A DNA stretch of 5,037 nt from Pseudomonadota bacterium (GTDB taxonomy: Bacteria; Pseudomonadota; Gammaproteobacteria; Acidithiobacillales; Acidithiobacillaceae): assembly GCA_021827445.1 (NCBI GenBank), contig JAKAVW010000247.1:1-5037 (forward strand). The letters run 5' to 3'. Position numbers and translations under genes: made by a program. Of this stretch, positions 1 to 5,037 are shown piece after piece (within the stretch, counting starts at the first letter, position 1; the number at the start of each line of letters is the position of its first letter). A model generated the notes under the pieces. It was given only the letters and a program-made list of their open reading frames with translations. It ran no database searches and had not been told where the DNA came from.

Positions 1-143
1 CCATGGGGCGCCTGGGCAAACCGGAAGAACTCGCCCAGGTCGTCGCCTTCCTGGCCAGTGACCTAGCGAGTTACATCACCGGCACGACGGTAGCGGTGGA
101 TGGCGGTATGCTCATCTACCCCGACTGCCGCCACGGAGGCTGA
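1..143 (+). CDS. SDR-family oxidoreductase, C-terminal end (5' part outside window)
   Basis: Only the last 46 complete codons are visible, read from base 3 to the TGA at 141-143. They begin MGRLGKPEELAQVV and continue through AFLASD, YITGTTVAVDGGM and a short tail ending CRHGG. This is the typical end of classical short-chain dehydrogenases/reductases: the 'GR.G.PEE.A..V.FLAS' helix followed by 'ITG....VDGG'. Family members (glucose 1-dehydrogenase, 3-oxoacyl-ACP reductase and many alcohol or polyol dehydrogenases) are cytoplasmic NAD(P)-dependent enzymes. The Rossmann nucleotide motif and the S-Y-K catalytic residues lie upstream of the window, so substrate and cofactor cannot be judged. The stop codon is 3 bp before the GMC oxidoreductase start, so the two are almost certainly in one operon. 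Family assignment is firm; function within the family is open. Confidence 0.9.
   Translation, partial: MGRLGKPEELAQVVAFLASDLASYITGTTVAVDGGMLIYPDCRHGG
135..139 (+). promoter_or_regulatory. Strong Shine-Dalgarno site for the GMC oxidoreductase
   Basis: GGAGG lies inside the last codons of the SDR gene, with 7 bases between it and the ATG at 147. It is the best ribosome binding site in the window and fixes the GMC start. Because it overlaps the upstream coding sequence, translation of the two genes is probably linked. Confidence 0.8.
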
Positions 144-146
144 GGT

Positions 147-1664
147 ATGGATGCCGACATCCTGATCATCGGCAGCGGTGCGGGGGGCGGTACCCTGGCC
201 CGCGCCCTGGCGGACTCGGGTCTGCGCATTCTGATCCTGGAGCGCGGCGATTTCCTACCCCGGGAGTGGGGCAACTGGGAGCCCGACACGGTATTTCGGG
301 AGCATCGTTACCACACCAACGAGCAGTGGCGGGACGGCGAGGGGCAGCCCTTTTCACCGGTGACGGGCTACCATGTGGGTGGCAACACCAAGTTTTACGG
401 CGCGGCGGTCCTGCGGCGACGGGAGAAGGATTTTGCGGTACGTCAGCACCGCGACGGTCCCACCCGCCCCTGGCCCATCGCCTACGAGGATCTTGCCCCC
501 CATTACGATCAGGCAGAGTCCTGGTACTTCGCCCATGGTCTGGCCAGCGCCGATCCTACCGAGCCGCCGCGCGGGCCCTATCCCTTCCCGCCCATTCCCC
601 ATGAGGCCGCCGTGGCCGAGGCGGACGAGGCCTTGCGAGCGTTGGGCTATCATCCCTTTCCCTTACCCCTCGCCATCCATCGCTTGGAGGACGACCCGAC
701 CCACAGCCCCTGCGTGCGCTGCCCAACCTGCGACGGTTTTCCCTGTTTGCTGCACGCCAAGGGCGATGCCGAAGTCTGCGGGGTGCGGCCGGCATTAACC
801 CATGACAATGTCCGGCTTCAGACCGGTGCGCGGGTACGCAAGCTCCACTGCAGCGCCGATGGTCGGCGGATCGAGGCGGTCGAGACCGACAAGGGCATCT
901 TTCGGGCCCGAGTAGTGGTGCTCGCCGCGGGTGCGGTCAACAGCGCAGCGCTCTTGCTCGCCTCGTCTTCGGAACACTTCCCAACAGGGCTTGCCAACCG
1001 CAGCGATCAGGTGGGCCGAAACTATATGTGCCATCTCAACAGCGCCTGCATGGCCATCCGCCCCGGTCGAGAAAACCGCAGCGTCTTCCAGAAGACCTTG
1101 GCCCTCAACGATTTTTACGAGGACTCTGGCGACCCGGACTATCCCTTTCCCCTCGGTCACATCCAATCCCTGGGCAAGGTGACACCCGGTGTGCTTCACG
1201 CCGAACGCCCGGGCCTGCCCATTCCGGCAACGGCCTGGGCCGCCAGCCACTCGGTGGATTGGTGGCTGACCACGGAAGATCTGCCGGACTCCAACAATCG
1301 TGTGACTCTCGATAGTGATGGAACTATCCGCCTACATTGGCAGCCCAGGAATCGCGAAAGCCATCGCCGACTCTGCGAAAAGTGGCGGCAGATGCTCCAT
1401 CGCGTGGGGTTTCTCGCCGTCTTCTTCCAGCCCATGGACATCTCCGCCACCGCCCATCAGGTGGGGACCTGCCGTTTCGGTGAAGATCCCACCGATAGCG
1501 TCCTCGATCCCTATTGCAAGGCGCACGATCTCGACAACCTCTATGTAGTGGACGCGAGCTTTATGCCCTCCATCAGTGCCGTCAATCCCTCCCTGACCAT
1601 CATGGCCAATGCCCTGCGGGTCGGGGCGCATCTGCGCCGACAGTGTCAAGACGGCCGGGCATGA
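147..1664 (+). CDS. GMC-family FAD-dependent oxidoreductase with cysteine-rich motif
   Basis: A 505-residue glucose-methanol-choline flavoprotein, close to the usual family length. The N-terminal Rossmann fold carries the FAD motif G9-S-G11-A-G-G14, with acidic E32 at the end of the second strand for the ADP ribose. The family's FAD-contacting segment follows as GGNTKFYGA (residues 78-86). The C-terminal half has the usual catalytic pair: H437 in AHQVGTCRFG, and N480 in SAVNPSLTIMANALR, after the LYVVDASFMPS segment. Between the halves is a cysteine cluster, C189-x2-C192-x2-C195-x4-C200, then C211. I believe a related Cys-rich segment occurs in one bacterial GMC subgroup; a metal or Fe-S role is only inference. 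There is no signal peptide or twin-arginine motif, so it probably acts in the cytoplasm. The family oxidises alcohols, polyols or sugars, passing electrons to FAD and then to oxygen, quinone or a carrier; substrate and acceptor here are unknown. The start is set by GGAGG 7 bases upstream; the stop overlaps the MFS start. Confidence 0.93.
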   Translation: MDADILIIGSGAGGGTLARALADSGLRILILERGDFLPREWGNWEPDTVFREHRYHTNEQWRDGEGQPFSPVTGYHVGGNTKFYGAAVLRRREKDFAVRQHRDGPTRPWPIAYEDLAPHYDQAESWYFAHGLASADPTEPPRGPYPFPPIPHEAAVAEADEALRALGYHPFPLPLAIHRLEDDPTHSPCVRCPTCDGFPCLLHAKGDAEVCGVRPALTHDNVRLQTGARVRKLHCSADGRRIEAVETDKGIFRARVVVLAAGAVNSAALLLASSSEHFPTGLANRSDQVGRNYMCHLNSACMAIRPGRENRSVFQKTLALNDFYEDSGDPDYPFPLGHIQSLGKVTPGVLHAERPGLPIPATAWAASHSVDWWLTTEDLPDSNNRVTLDSDGTIRLHWQPRNRESHRRLCEKWRQMLHRVGFLAVFFQPMDISATAHQVGTCRFGEDPTDSVLDPYCKAHDLDNLYVVDASFMPSISAVNPSLTIMANALRVGAHLRRQCQDGRA

Positions 1665-2824
1665 AACGGGGCATCAGCGTGGTTTTTACCGCCGGCTTTT
1701 TGCAGGGCGCGGCCTTTGTCCTGATCCCGGCCTTGGGTTCGACCCTGCGCGGATCCCCCTATGATTTGAGTAACAGCAGTTATGGCCTGCTCTACTTTCC
1801 GGAAATCCTCGGCGCTGTTGTTTCTGCTCTGGGCGCTGGCACCATCCACCAGCAACTCGGGGCCAAGGGCCTTTTTCGCCTTGGTGCCCTGGTCAATGCC
1901 GCTGCCATGGCCTGTCTAAGCCTGGCCTATTTCACCTCGGGACCCTTGCTCTTTGTCTTCCTTCTTGCCGAGACGCTTTTGCTAGGCATCGGCTTTGGCC
2001 TGACCAATGCTGCCATCAATCGCGCCGCCTCCCTTCTCTTTACCGGAGCTGCTGCGGCGGCAGTGACTATCCTCAATGCGGTCATCGGTGGCGCCACTGC
2101 TATCTCCCCCGTGTTGCTCCACTGGCTGTCCCAATTCGGCGCCTGGAATGTCTGGCCGGGACTGCTCCTCTTGCTCTGGCTCGGCCTATTGCTGATGCCA
2201 CTGGCAACGGAAGGCGAAGCAGACCGGCAAGAGCTGGGAGGACTGAAGGCCTGGCGGCGGAGCATGCTGCCCTTTGCCCTGGGGGTGGTGATCTACGCCA
2301 TCTGCGAAGGGAGCTTTGGCAGCTGGGCCGATGTCCTGGTGACTGTCGACCGACACCTGCCTGCCGCTTCTGGCGCTCTCGCCCTGTCCCTCTTCTGGGG
2401 CGGGATGACGGTAGCCCGCTTCCTACTCGGTGCCATTCCCGACCAATGGCTGCCCCGACGCTGGACCTATCTAGCCGCCCCCCTGGGCATGGCCGCTTGC
2501 TTTCTGCTCATTCCGGAACTCTCTTCTGCCACCGCCCTGGTTTTGGCCTTTACTGCTGCTGGCTTCTCCTGCGGCATCTACTATCCCTACAGCATGTCCT
2601 ACGGCATTGCGGCACACCCTAAGGAGGGTACACAGATGGCCGGCCTCCTGGTAGGCGCCCTCATGATCGGCGAAGGCATCGGTTCCTCAGGACTGGGGCC
2701 CCTGCAGGCCCTTCTGCCCTTGGACCAGATCTATCGCTTCTCCGCCCTCTGGGCGATTCCTTTGCTCTATCTTGCTTGGCGTAACAGCCGAACTGCAGCA
2801 GGCGATAGAGGCAACGATGACTGA
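1661..2824 (+). CDS. MFS transporter, 12 predicted membrane helices
   Basis: A 387-residue very hydrophobic protein of normal length for a major facilitator. I count twelve candidate helices. Examples are helix 1 (about residues 5-26, VVFTAGFLQGAAFVLIPALG), helix 6 (PGLLLLLWLGLLLMPLA), helix 7 (FALGVVIYAICEGSFGSWAD), helix 10 (LVLAFTAAGFSCGIYYPYS) and helix 12 (FSALWAIPLLYLAW). A hydrophilic central loop of about 20 residues (TEGEADRQELGGLKAWRRS) separates the two six-helix halves. The E-x4-W pattern in helix 7 (CEGSFGSW) resembles that in some sugar-type MFS carriers, but this is weak. The ATG at 1661 forms an ATGA overlap with the GMC stop and has no good Shine-Dalgarno site, so translational coupling is likely; a longer in-frame reading from 1514 only overlaps GMC coding sequence and is not preferred. 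Its place between two dehydrogenases suggests import of their substrate or export of a product. The substrate is unknown. Confidence 0.9.
   Translation: MKRGISVVFTAGFLQGAAFVLIPALGSTLRGSPYDLSNSSYGLLYFPEILGAVVSALGAGTIHQQLGAKGLFRLGALVNAAAMACLSLAYFTSGPLLFVFLLAETLLLGIGFGLTNAAINRAASLLFTGAAAAAVTILNAVIGGATAISPVLLHWLSQFGAWNVWPGLLLLLWLGLLLMPLATEGEADRQELGGLKAWRRSMLPFALGVVIYAICEGSFGSWADVLVTVDRHLPAASGALALSLFWGGMTVARFLLGAIPDQWLPRRWTYLAAPLGMAACFLLIPELSSATALVLAFTAAGFSCGIYYPYSMSYGIAAHPKEGTQMAGLLVGALMIGEGIGSSGLGPLQALLPLDQIYRFSALWAIPLLYLAWRNSRTAAGDRGNDD
2807..2811 (+). promoter_or_regulatory. Shine-Dalgarno site deciding the NDH-2 start
   Basis: AGAGG with a 5-base spacer to the ATG at 2817, inside the end of the MFS gene. 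It supports 2817 over the in-frame ATG at 2772, which would add 15 residues before the conserved first beta strand that normally opens NDH-2 proteins. Confidence 0.6.
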
Positions 2825-4070
2825 GCGGGTGCTTATTCTTGGCGGCGGCTTTGCTGGCATTGCTGCGGCCAGGCGCCTGGTAGGGCAAGGACTGCAGGTC
2901 ACGCTGATTGACCAACACAACTATCATCTCTTTCAACCCCTGCTCTATCAGGTGGCAACGGGGGAGCTGTTGGGAGAGGCCATCTCTACGCCCATTCGGC
3001 GGATTCTCTCCCAGCGGGGCATCGCGTTTCGGCTCGGTCGGGTCGAAAATATACGTCTCGACCAACGCCGAGTTGCCCTCAGCGATGGCAGCGAACTTCC
3101 CTACGACTATCTCGTTCTCGCCCTGGGAACCGTGACCAATTTCTTTGGCAATACCGAACTCGCCCAGTCGGCCCTCGACATCAAAGGCCTGGGAGCCGCG
3201 GAAAAGGCACGGTCAACCATTCTGTTGGCACTGGAACAGGCCAGTCAGGCAACAGAGCCAACCCTCCGCCAGGCTTGGCTGCATTTTGTTATTGCCGGTG
3301 GTGGTGCAGCAGGCGTAGAGTTCTGCGCTGCCCTCCTGGAAACTCAGAAAGGGCTCGTGCCGAGCGAATACCCCGAGTTGGATCCACGGCAAATCGAGTT
3401 CACGCTGGTACATGGGGGAGAACGGCTTTTGCCGGGCTTTGCGCCGTCGCTGCAGGAGCATGCTGCCCAGCGCTTGCGACGCCTGGGGGCAAAGCTGCGC
3501 CTCAAGACCCATGTCGAGCATTTTGATGGAACATGGGTAGGCTGTGATTCTGAGCCATCCTTGCTGGCAAAGACCCTGATCTGGACCGCTGGTGTAGCAA
3601 CCAATCCGGTCTTGGAAAAGCTTCCAGCAACCAAGGGACATGGCGGACGCCTCTTGGTAGACCAACACTTGCGCCTTCCCGATCATCCCGAGGTCTTCGC
3701 GGTTGGGGATCTTGCCCTCTGCCAAGATGGCGATCCTTGGCCCCAGGTAGCCCCATTTGCTTTGCAGTCGGGGGCCTATGCCGGCCAGGTGATTCCTCGG
3801 CAGGCGCGGCAACAGCCATTGCCCGCTCCCTTTGTCTATCGCGATCTCGGTAGTATGACTGTCCTCGGTCGATTCGACGCGGTCTGCCAACTTGGGGCAA
3901 CGAAATGGACAGGTTATCCCGCCTGGATAATGTGGTTGCTTCTGCATATCTACCGGATCATCGGTACCCGCAACCGCCTGCGAGCCTTGCTCGATTGGTC
4001 GGGGGATTACCTGCGGCGCAGTCCGGCGGTGCAGCTCATTCGTGCCGGCGAGAAACTCGGGGATTCTTGA
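2817..4070 (+). CDS. ndh: Type II NADH dehydrogenase (NADH:quinone oxidoreductase, NDH-2)
   Basis: A 417-residue single-subunit flavoprotein of normal family length. It oxidises NADH and reduces membrane quinone without pumping protons. The FAD-binding fold starts at once with G9-G-G11-F-A-G14 and ends in D32, followed by the family hallmark NYHLFQPLLYQVATG (residues 35-49). The NADH-binding fold has G161-G-G163-A-A-G166 and E168. TLIWTAGV, VFAVGD (A295-V-G-D298) and APFALQSG (A312-G319, the quinone-site region) follow in the expected order, then GSMTVLGR. The C-terminal stretch WIMWLLLHIYRIIGTRNRLRALLDW is the amphipathic and hydrophobic anchor that holds NDH-2 on the inner face of the cytoplasmic membrane. 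The gene overlaps the MFS gene by 8 bp and ends the operon. Its position suggests it re-oxidises NADH made by the SDR upstream. Sulfide:quinone reductases share the fold, but the motifs and the C-terminal anchor favour NDH-2. No convincing terminator follows the stop. Confidence 0.93.
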   Translation: MTERVLILGGGFAGIAAARRLVGQGLQVTLIDQHNYHLFQPLLYQVATGELLGEAISTPIRRILSQRGIAFRLGRVENIRLDQRRVALSDGSELPYDYLVLALGTVTNFFGNTELAQSALDIKGLGAAEKARSTILLALEQASQATEPTLRQAWLHFVIAGGGAAGVEFCAALLETQKGLVPSEYPELDPRQIEFTLVHGGERLLPGFAPSLQEHAAQRLRRLGAKLRLKTHVEHFDGTWVGCDSEPSLLAKTLIWTAGVATNPVLEKLPATKGHGGRLLVDQHLRLPDHPEVFAVGDLALCQDGDPWPQVAPFALQSGAYAGQVIPRQARQQPLPAPFVYRDLGSMTVLGRFDAVCQLGATKWTGYPAWIMWLLLHIYRIIGTRNRLRALLDWSGDYLRRSPAVQLIRAGEKLGDS

Positions 4071-4129
4071 CGCGAGAGTGTAAGCTCGGCTGAATGCGTG
4101 GGTAGACTTCTCATCACTGGGATAATTCG

Positions 4130-4357
4130 ATGCCGCTTTTAAGCCTCCTGCCGCCTCCGTGGCCAGAAGCCTTGCACTGGGGCGGTCGCATAGACAGCGA
4201 ATACGTGGGGAATCTCTTTGGTGGACGGGAACGCAACACCAGTGCGGACCTGTTTGCCCATGCGCATCTGCGTGTAGACTCCAAACCTTTTGGGCTTGGC
4301 CAGGGACATTTCTATGATAATGAAGGGGTATCGACCACGCCTCTACATTTGCGATAA
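4130..4357 (+). pseudogene. Probable remnant of an outer-membrane beta-barrel porin (OprB-like)
   Basis: The 75-residue reading frame begins MPLLSLLPPPWPEALHWGG. Its middle part, about residues 17-62 (HWGGRIDSEYVGNLFGG, then NTSADLFAHAHLRVDSKPFGLGQGHF), has alternating polar/hydrophobic strands, a WGG start and a GG turn, as in the first strands of carbohydrate-selective porins of the OprB type. After GHF, near 4312, the resemblance stops and the frame runs into TAA at 4355-4357 in AT-richer DNA, so most of a normal porin (roughly 400 residues) is missing. There is no clear signal peptide. An in-frame ATG at 4094 is cut by a TAG at 4103, and the adjacent frame (4098-4139) encodes GRLLITGIIRCRF, which could be a shifted leader. 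GGGA at 4119-4122 could serve the ATG at 4130. A sugar porin would fit the operon upstream, but the family call rests on pattern recognition and could be wrong; a short unrelated ORF is the alternative. Confidence 0.45.
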
Positions 4358-4427
4358 TACAGTGCATTGCGGCCGATACAGCAATACCAGATATTCTGTG
4401 TGGGAAGTCGGCCATCTTCTCCTTTTA

Positions 4428-4433
4428 CTAATA
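4428..4433. repeat. Left target-site duplication CTAATA
   Basis: Six bases directly outside the left terminal inverted repeat, identical to the six bases at 4531-4536 just outside the right one. A direct repeat abutting both ends is the footprint of transposase-mediated insertion. Confidence 0.75.
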
Positions 4434-4450
4434 GGCACTTCGAAAAACTC
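4434..4450 (+). repeat. Left terminal inverted repeat of the MITE
   Basis: GGCACTTCGAAAAACTC, 17 bp, a perfect inverted match to 4514-4530. The match stops sharply on the inner side, where CGCCGGACG faces TAGTTTTTGC, and on the outer side at the target duplication. Confidence 0.85.
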
Positions 4451-4513
4451 CGCCGGACGAAAAGTCTACCAAAAAGATTCAAATGGTTGCAGATCGGCAT
4501 CCTGCAAAAACTA

Positions 4514-4530
4514 GAGTTTTTCGAAGTGCC
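4514..4530 (-). repeat. Right terminal inverted repeat of the MITE
   Basis: GAGTTTTTCGAAGTGCC on the plus strand, the exact reverse complement of the left end. It is followed at once by CTAATA (4531-4536), the second copy of the target duplication. Confidence 0.85.
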
Positions 4531-4536
4531 CTAATA
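4531..4536. repeat. Right target-site duplication CTAATA
   Basis: Direct repeat of 4428-4433, abutting the right inverted repeat. Bases beyond it differ between the two sides, which fixes the duplication at 6 bp. Confidence 0.75.
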
Positions 4537-4601
4537 TTATAAACACCCACTCACGGACCATGTATAAGTTGTTGAGGATGACATTCTGTTGTCCGTTAAC
4601 A

Positions 4602-5037
4602 TCAAGTGCTCAACAGGTCTATATAGGATTGAAAACTGTAATTTCGATGCGTCTTCTGGCCGGTTATTTCGGTCACTATACCCATGTCTTCCAGAGTTTT
4701 TACAGCGGCATTAGCGGTCGGAAAACTTGTGCCCAATCTTTGCCTCACCCGTTCCACGGTAAAGCGGGGCATCATGGGTAACATCTCGAACAGCCGGTAA
4801 CTGGCAGGCCCAACTTTGGATGATGCCAGTAGGCGATGACGGTCTGTAGACATCAGGCTGGCAATCGAAATAATGCTGCGTTCGGCGCCGGACGCGGCGA
4901 TCGCCACCCCCTCCAGAAAAAATGCGACCCAAGACTCCCAGTCCCCTTCGCTGCGGATATTAGCAAGTTGGCGGTAGTATTCGGCTTGGTGCTGCTTGAG
5001 ATAACCGCTCAGGTACATGATTGGTTCGTAGATCGGA
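4602..5037 (-). CDS. Fic-family protein, C-terminal part (5' end outside window)
   Basis: The minus-strand frame is open to the window edge, so the ATG at 5016-5018 is internal; six more codons (PIYEPI) precede it and 144 residues are visible. The segment YLSGYLKQHQAEYYRQLANIR, followed by GDWESWVAFFLEGV, matches the helices that follow the catalytic motif in Fic (filamentation induced by cAMP) proteins. The last 55 or so residues (FTVERVRQRLGTSFPTANAAVKTLEDMGIVTEITGQKTHRNYSF) form the winged helix-turn-helix tail common in bacterial Fic proteins, ending in YIDLLST. Fic enzymes usually transfer AMP to hydroxyl groups of target proteins; some act as toxins or self-regulate through an inhibitory helix. 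The signature HPFxxGNGR motif must lie upstream, outside the window, so activity cannot be judged. The gene converges on the operon and its C-terminus looks complete. Family call is confident; target and role are unknown. Confidence 0.88.
   Translation of the reverse strand, partial: PIYEPIMYLSGYLKQHQAEYYRQLANIRSEGDWESWVAFFLEGVAIAASGAERSIISIASLMSTDRHRLLASSKVGPASYRLFEMLPMMPRFTVERVRQRLGTSFPTANAAVKTLEDMGIVTEITGQKTHRNYSFQSYIDLLST

Larger units (their letters stand above)
4434..4530. mobile_element. 97-bp miniature inverted-repeat transposable element (MITE)
   Basis: The element begins GGCACTTCGAAAAACTC (4434-4450) and ends with its exact reverse complement (4514-4530), giving perfect 17-bp terminal inverted repeats around a 63-bp core. 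The core has no open gene, so any movement would depend on a transposase supplied elsewhere by a full-length insertion sequence with the same ends. The flanks carry a 6-bp direct repeat, CTAATA, on both sides. The core contains a small hairpin, TTGCAG at 4487-4492 pairing with CTGCAA at 4502-4507. The perfect repeats and intact duplication suggest a fairly recent insertion. I could not assign the parent family with certainty: IS1634-type elements make AT-rich 5-6 bp duplications, and some IS5 and IS701 elements target CTAA/CTAG-like sites, but neither is proven. A folded RNA or bidirectional terminator could also explain the inverted repeats, but not the flanking duplication. Confidence 0.8.
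4071..4601. other. Gene-poor, AT-richer stretch between operon and Fic gene
   Basis: This 531-base gap has no intact gene that I can support. It holds a probable porin remnant (4130-4357), about 70 bases of unrecognised sequence, a 97-bp miniature transposable element (4434-4530), and about 70 bases before the Fic stop. From about 4310 onward the sequence becomes clearly poorer in GC; a hand count over 4381-4620 gives 102 of 240, against 39 of 60 for bases 121-180. Other frames here give only short, low-complexity or unrecognisable peptides. No tRNA-like cloverleaf, CRISPR repeat or strong terminator was seen. Confidence 0.6.

Noticed and set aside
1514..1660. 49-residue N-terminal extension of the MFS protein
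   Set aside because: It runs in the wrong frame through the conserved C-terminus of the GMC enzyme, is not helix-like, and the first membrane helix begins just after the ATG at 1661.
4067..4095. Possible promoter TTGACG - 17 bp - CTGAAT after the NDH-2 stop
   Set aside because: The -35-like box is good, but the -10 box matches the consensus at only three of six positions, and the gene it would serve looks broken.
4328..4385. Short inverted repeats GTATCG/CGATAC and ATTGC/GCAAT
   Set aside because: Arms of 5-6 bp at these distances are expected by chance, and the pairings cross each other, so they do not form one structure.
3213..4415. 400-residue minus-strand open frame opposite the NDH-2 gene
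   Set aside because: It is antisense to a gene with a full set of NDH-2 motifs, and its translation has no recognisable domain and irregular Cys/Trp/His-rich composition. It is a shadow of high-GC coding on the other strand.
4290..4514. Plus-strand 74-residue frame crossing into the MITE
   Set aside because: It spans the porin remnant, unrecognised DNA and the left MITE end, has no recognisable motif, and stops at the TAG at 4512-4514 by the right inverted repeat. Chance open frame.
4553..4596. ACGGAC / GTCCGT inverted repeat as a terminator for the Fic gene
   Set aside because: Only 6 bp of stem with a 32-base loop and no T-run after it; too weak to call.

Overview
The window looks like chromosomal DNA of a GC-rich Gram-negative proteobacterium. 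The evidence is a type II NADH dehydrogenase, a GMC-family flavoprotein, tightly packed genes with Shine-Dalgarno sites, and a likely outer-membrane porin remnant. An Acidithiobacillus-like acidophile is my impression from the gene style only; it is a low-confidence guess and nothing in the sequence proves it.

Left part (1-4070): four genes on the plus strand form one compact operon. The order is the 3' end of a short-chain dehydrogenase/reductase (SDR), a GMC oxidoreductase with a cysteine-rich motif, a 12-helix MFS transporter, and an NDH-2 type NADH:quinone oxidoreductase. Spacings are +3 bp, a 4-bp ATGA-type overlap and an 8-bp overlap, so the genes are probably co-transcribed and translationally coupled. 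A reasonable reading is a small oxidation module: the MFS protein moves a polyol, sugar or acid, the SDR and GMC enzymes oxidise it, and NDH-2 passes the resulting NADH electrons to quinone. The substrate cannot be told from sequence.

Middle part (4071-4601): no intact gene. A short plus-strand reading frame at 4130-4357 looks like the first strands of an outer-membrane beta-barrel, perhaps an OprB-like sugar porin, and then loses its frame. Base composition falls to about 42% GC (hand count 102/240 over 4381-4620). In this decayed stretch sits a clean 97-bp miniature transposable element (4434-4530) with perfect 17-bp terminal inverted repeats and a 6-bp target duplication CTAATA. It is the best-supported non-gene structure in the window.

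Right part (4602-5037): the C-terminal part of a Fic-family protein on the minus strand, with a winged-helix tail. It converges on the operon, and its catalytic core lies beyond the window edge. The window therefore spans a boundary between a metabolic operon and an accessory, partly decayed region.
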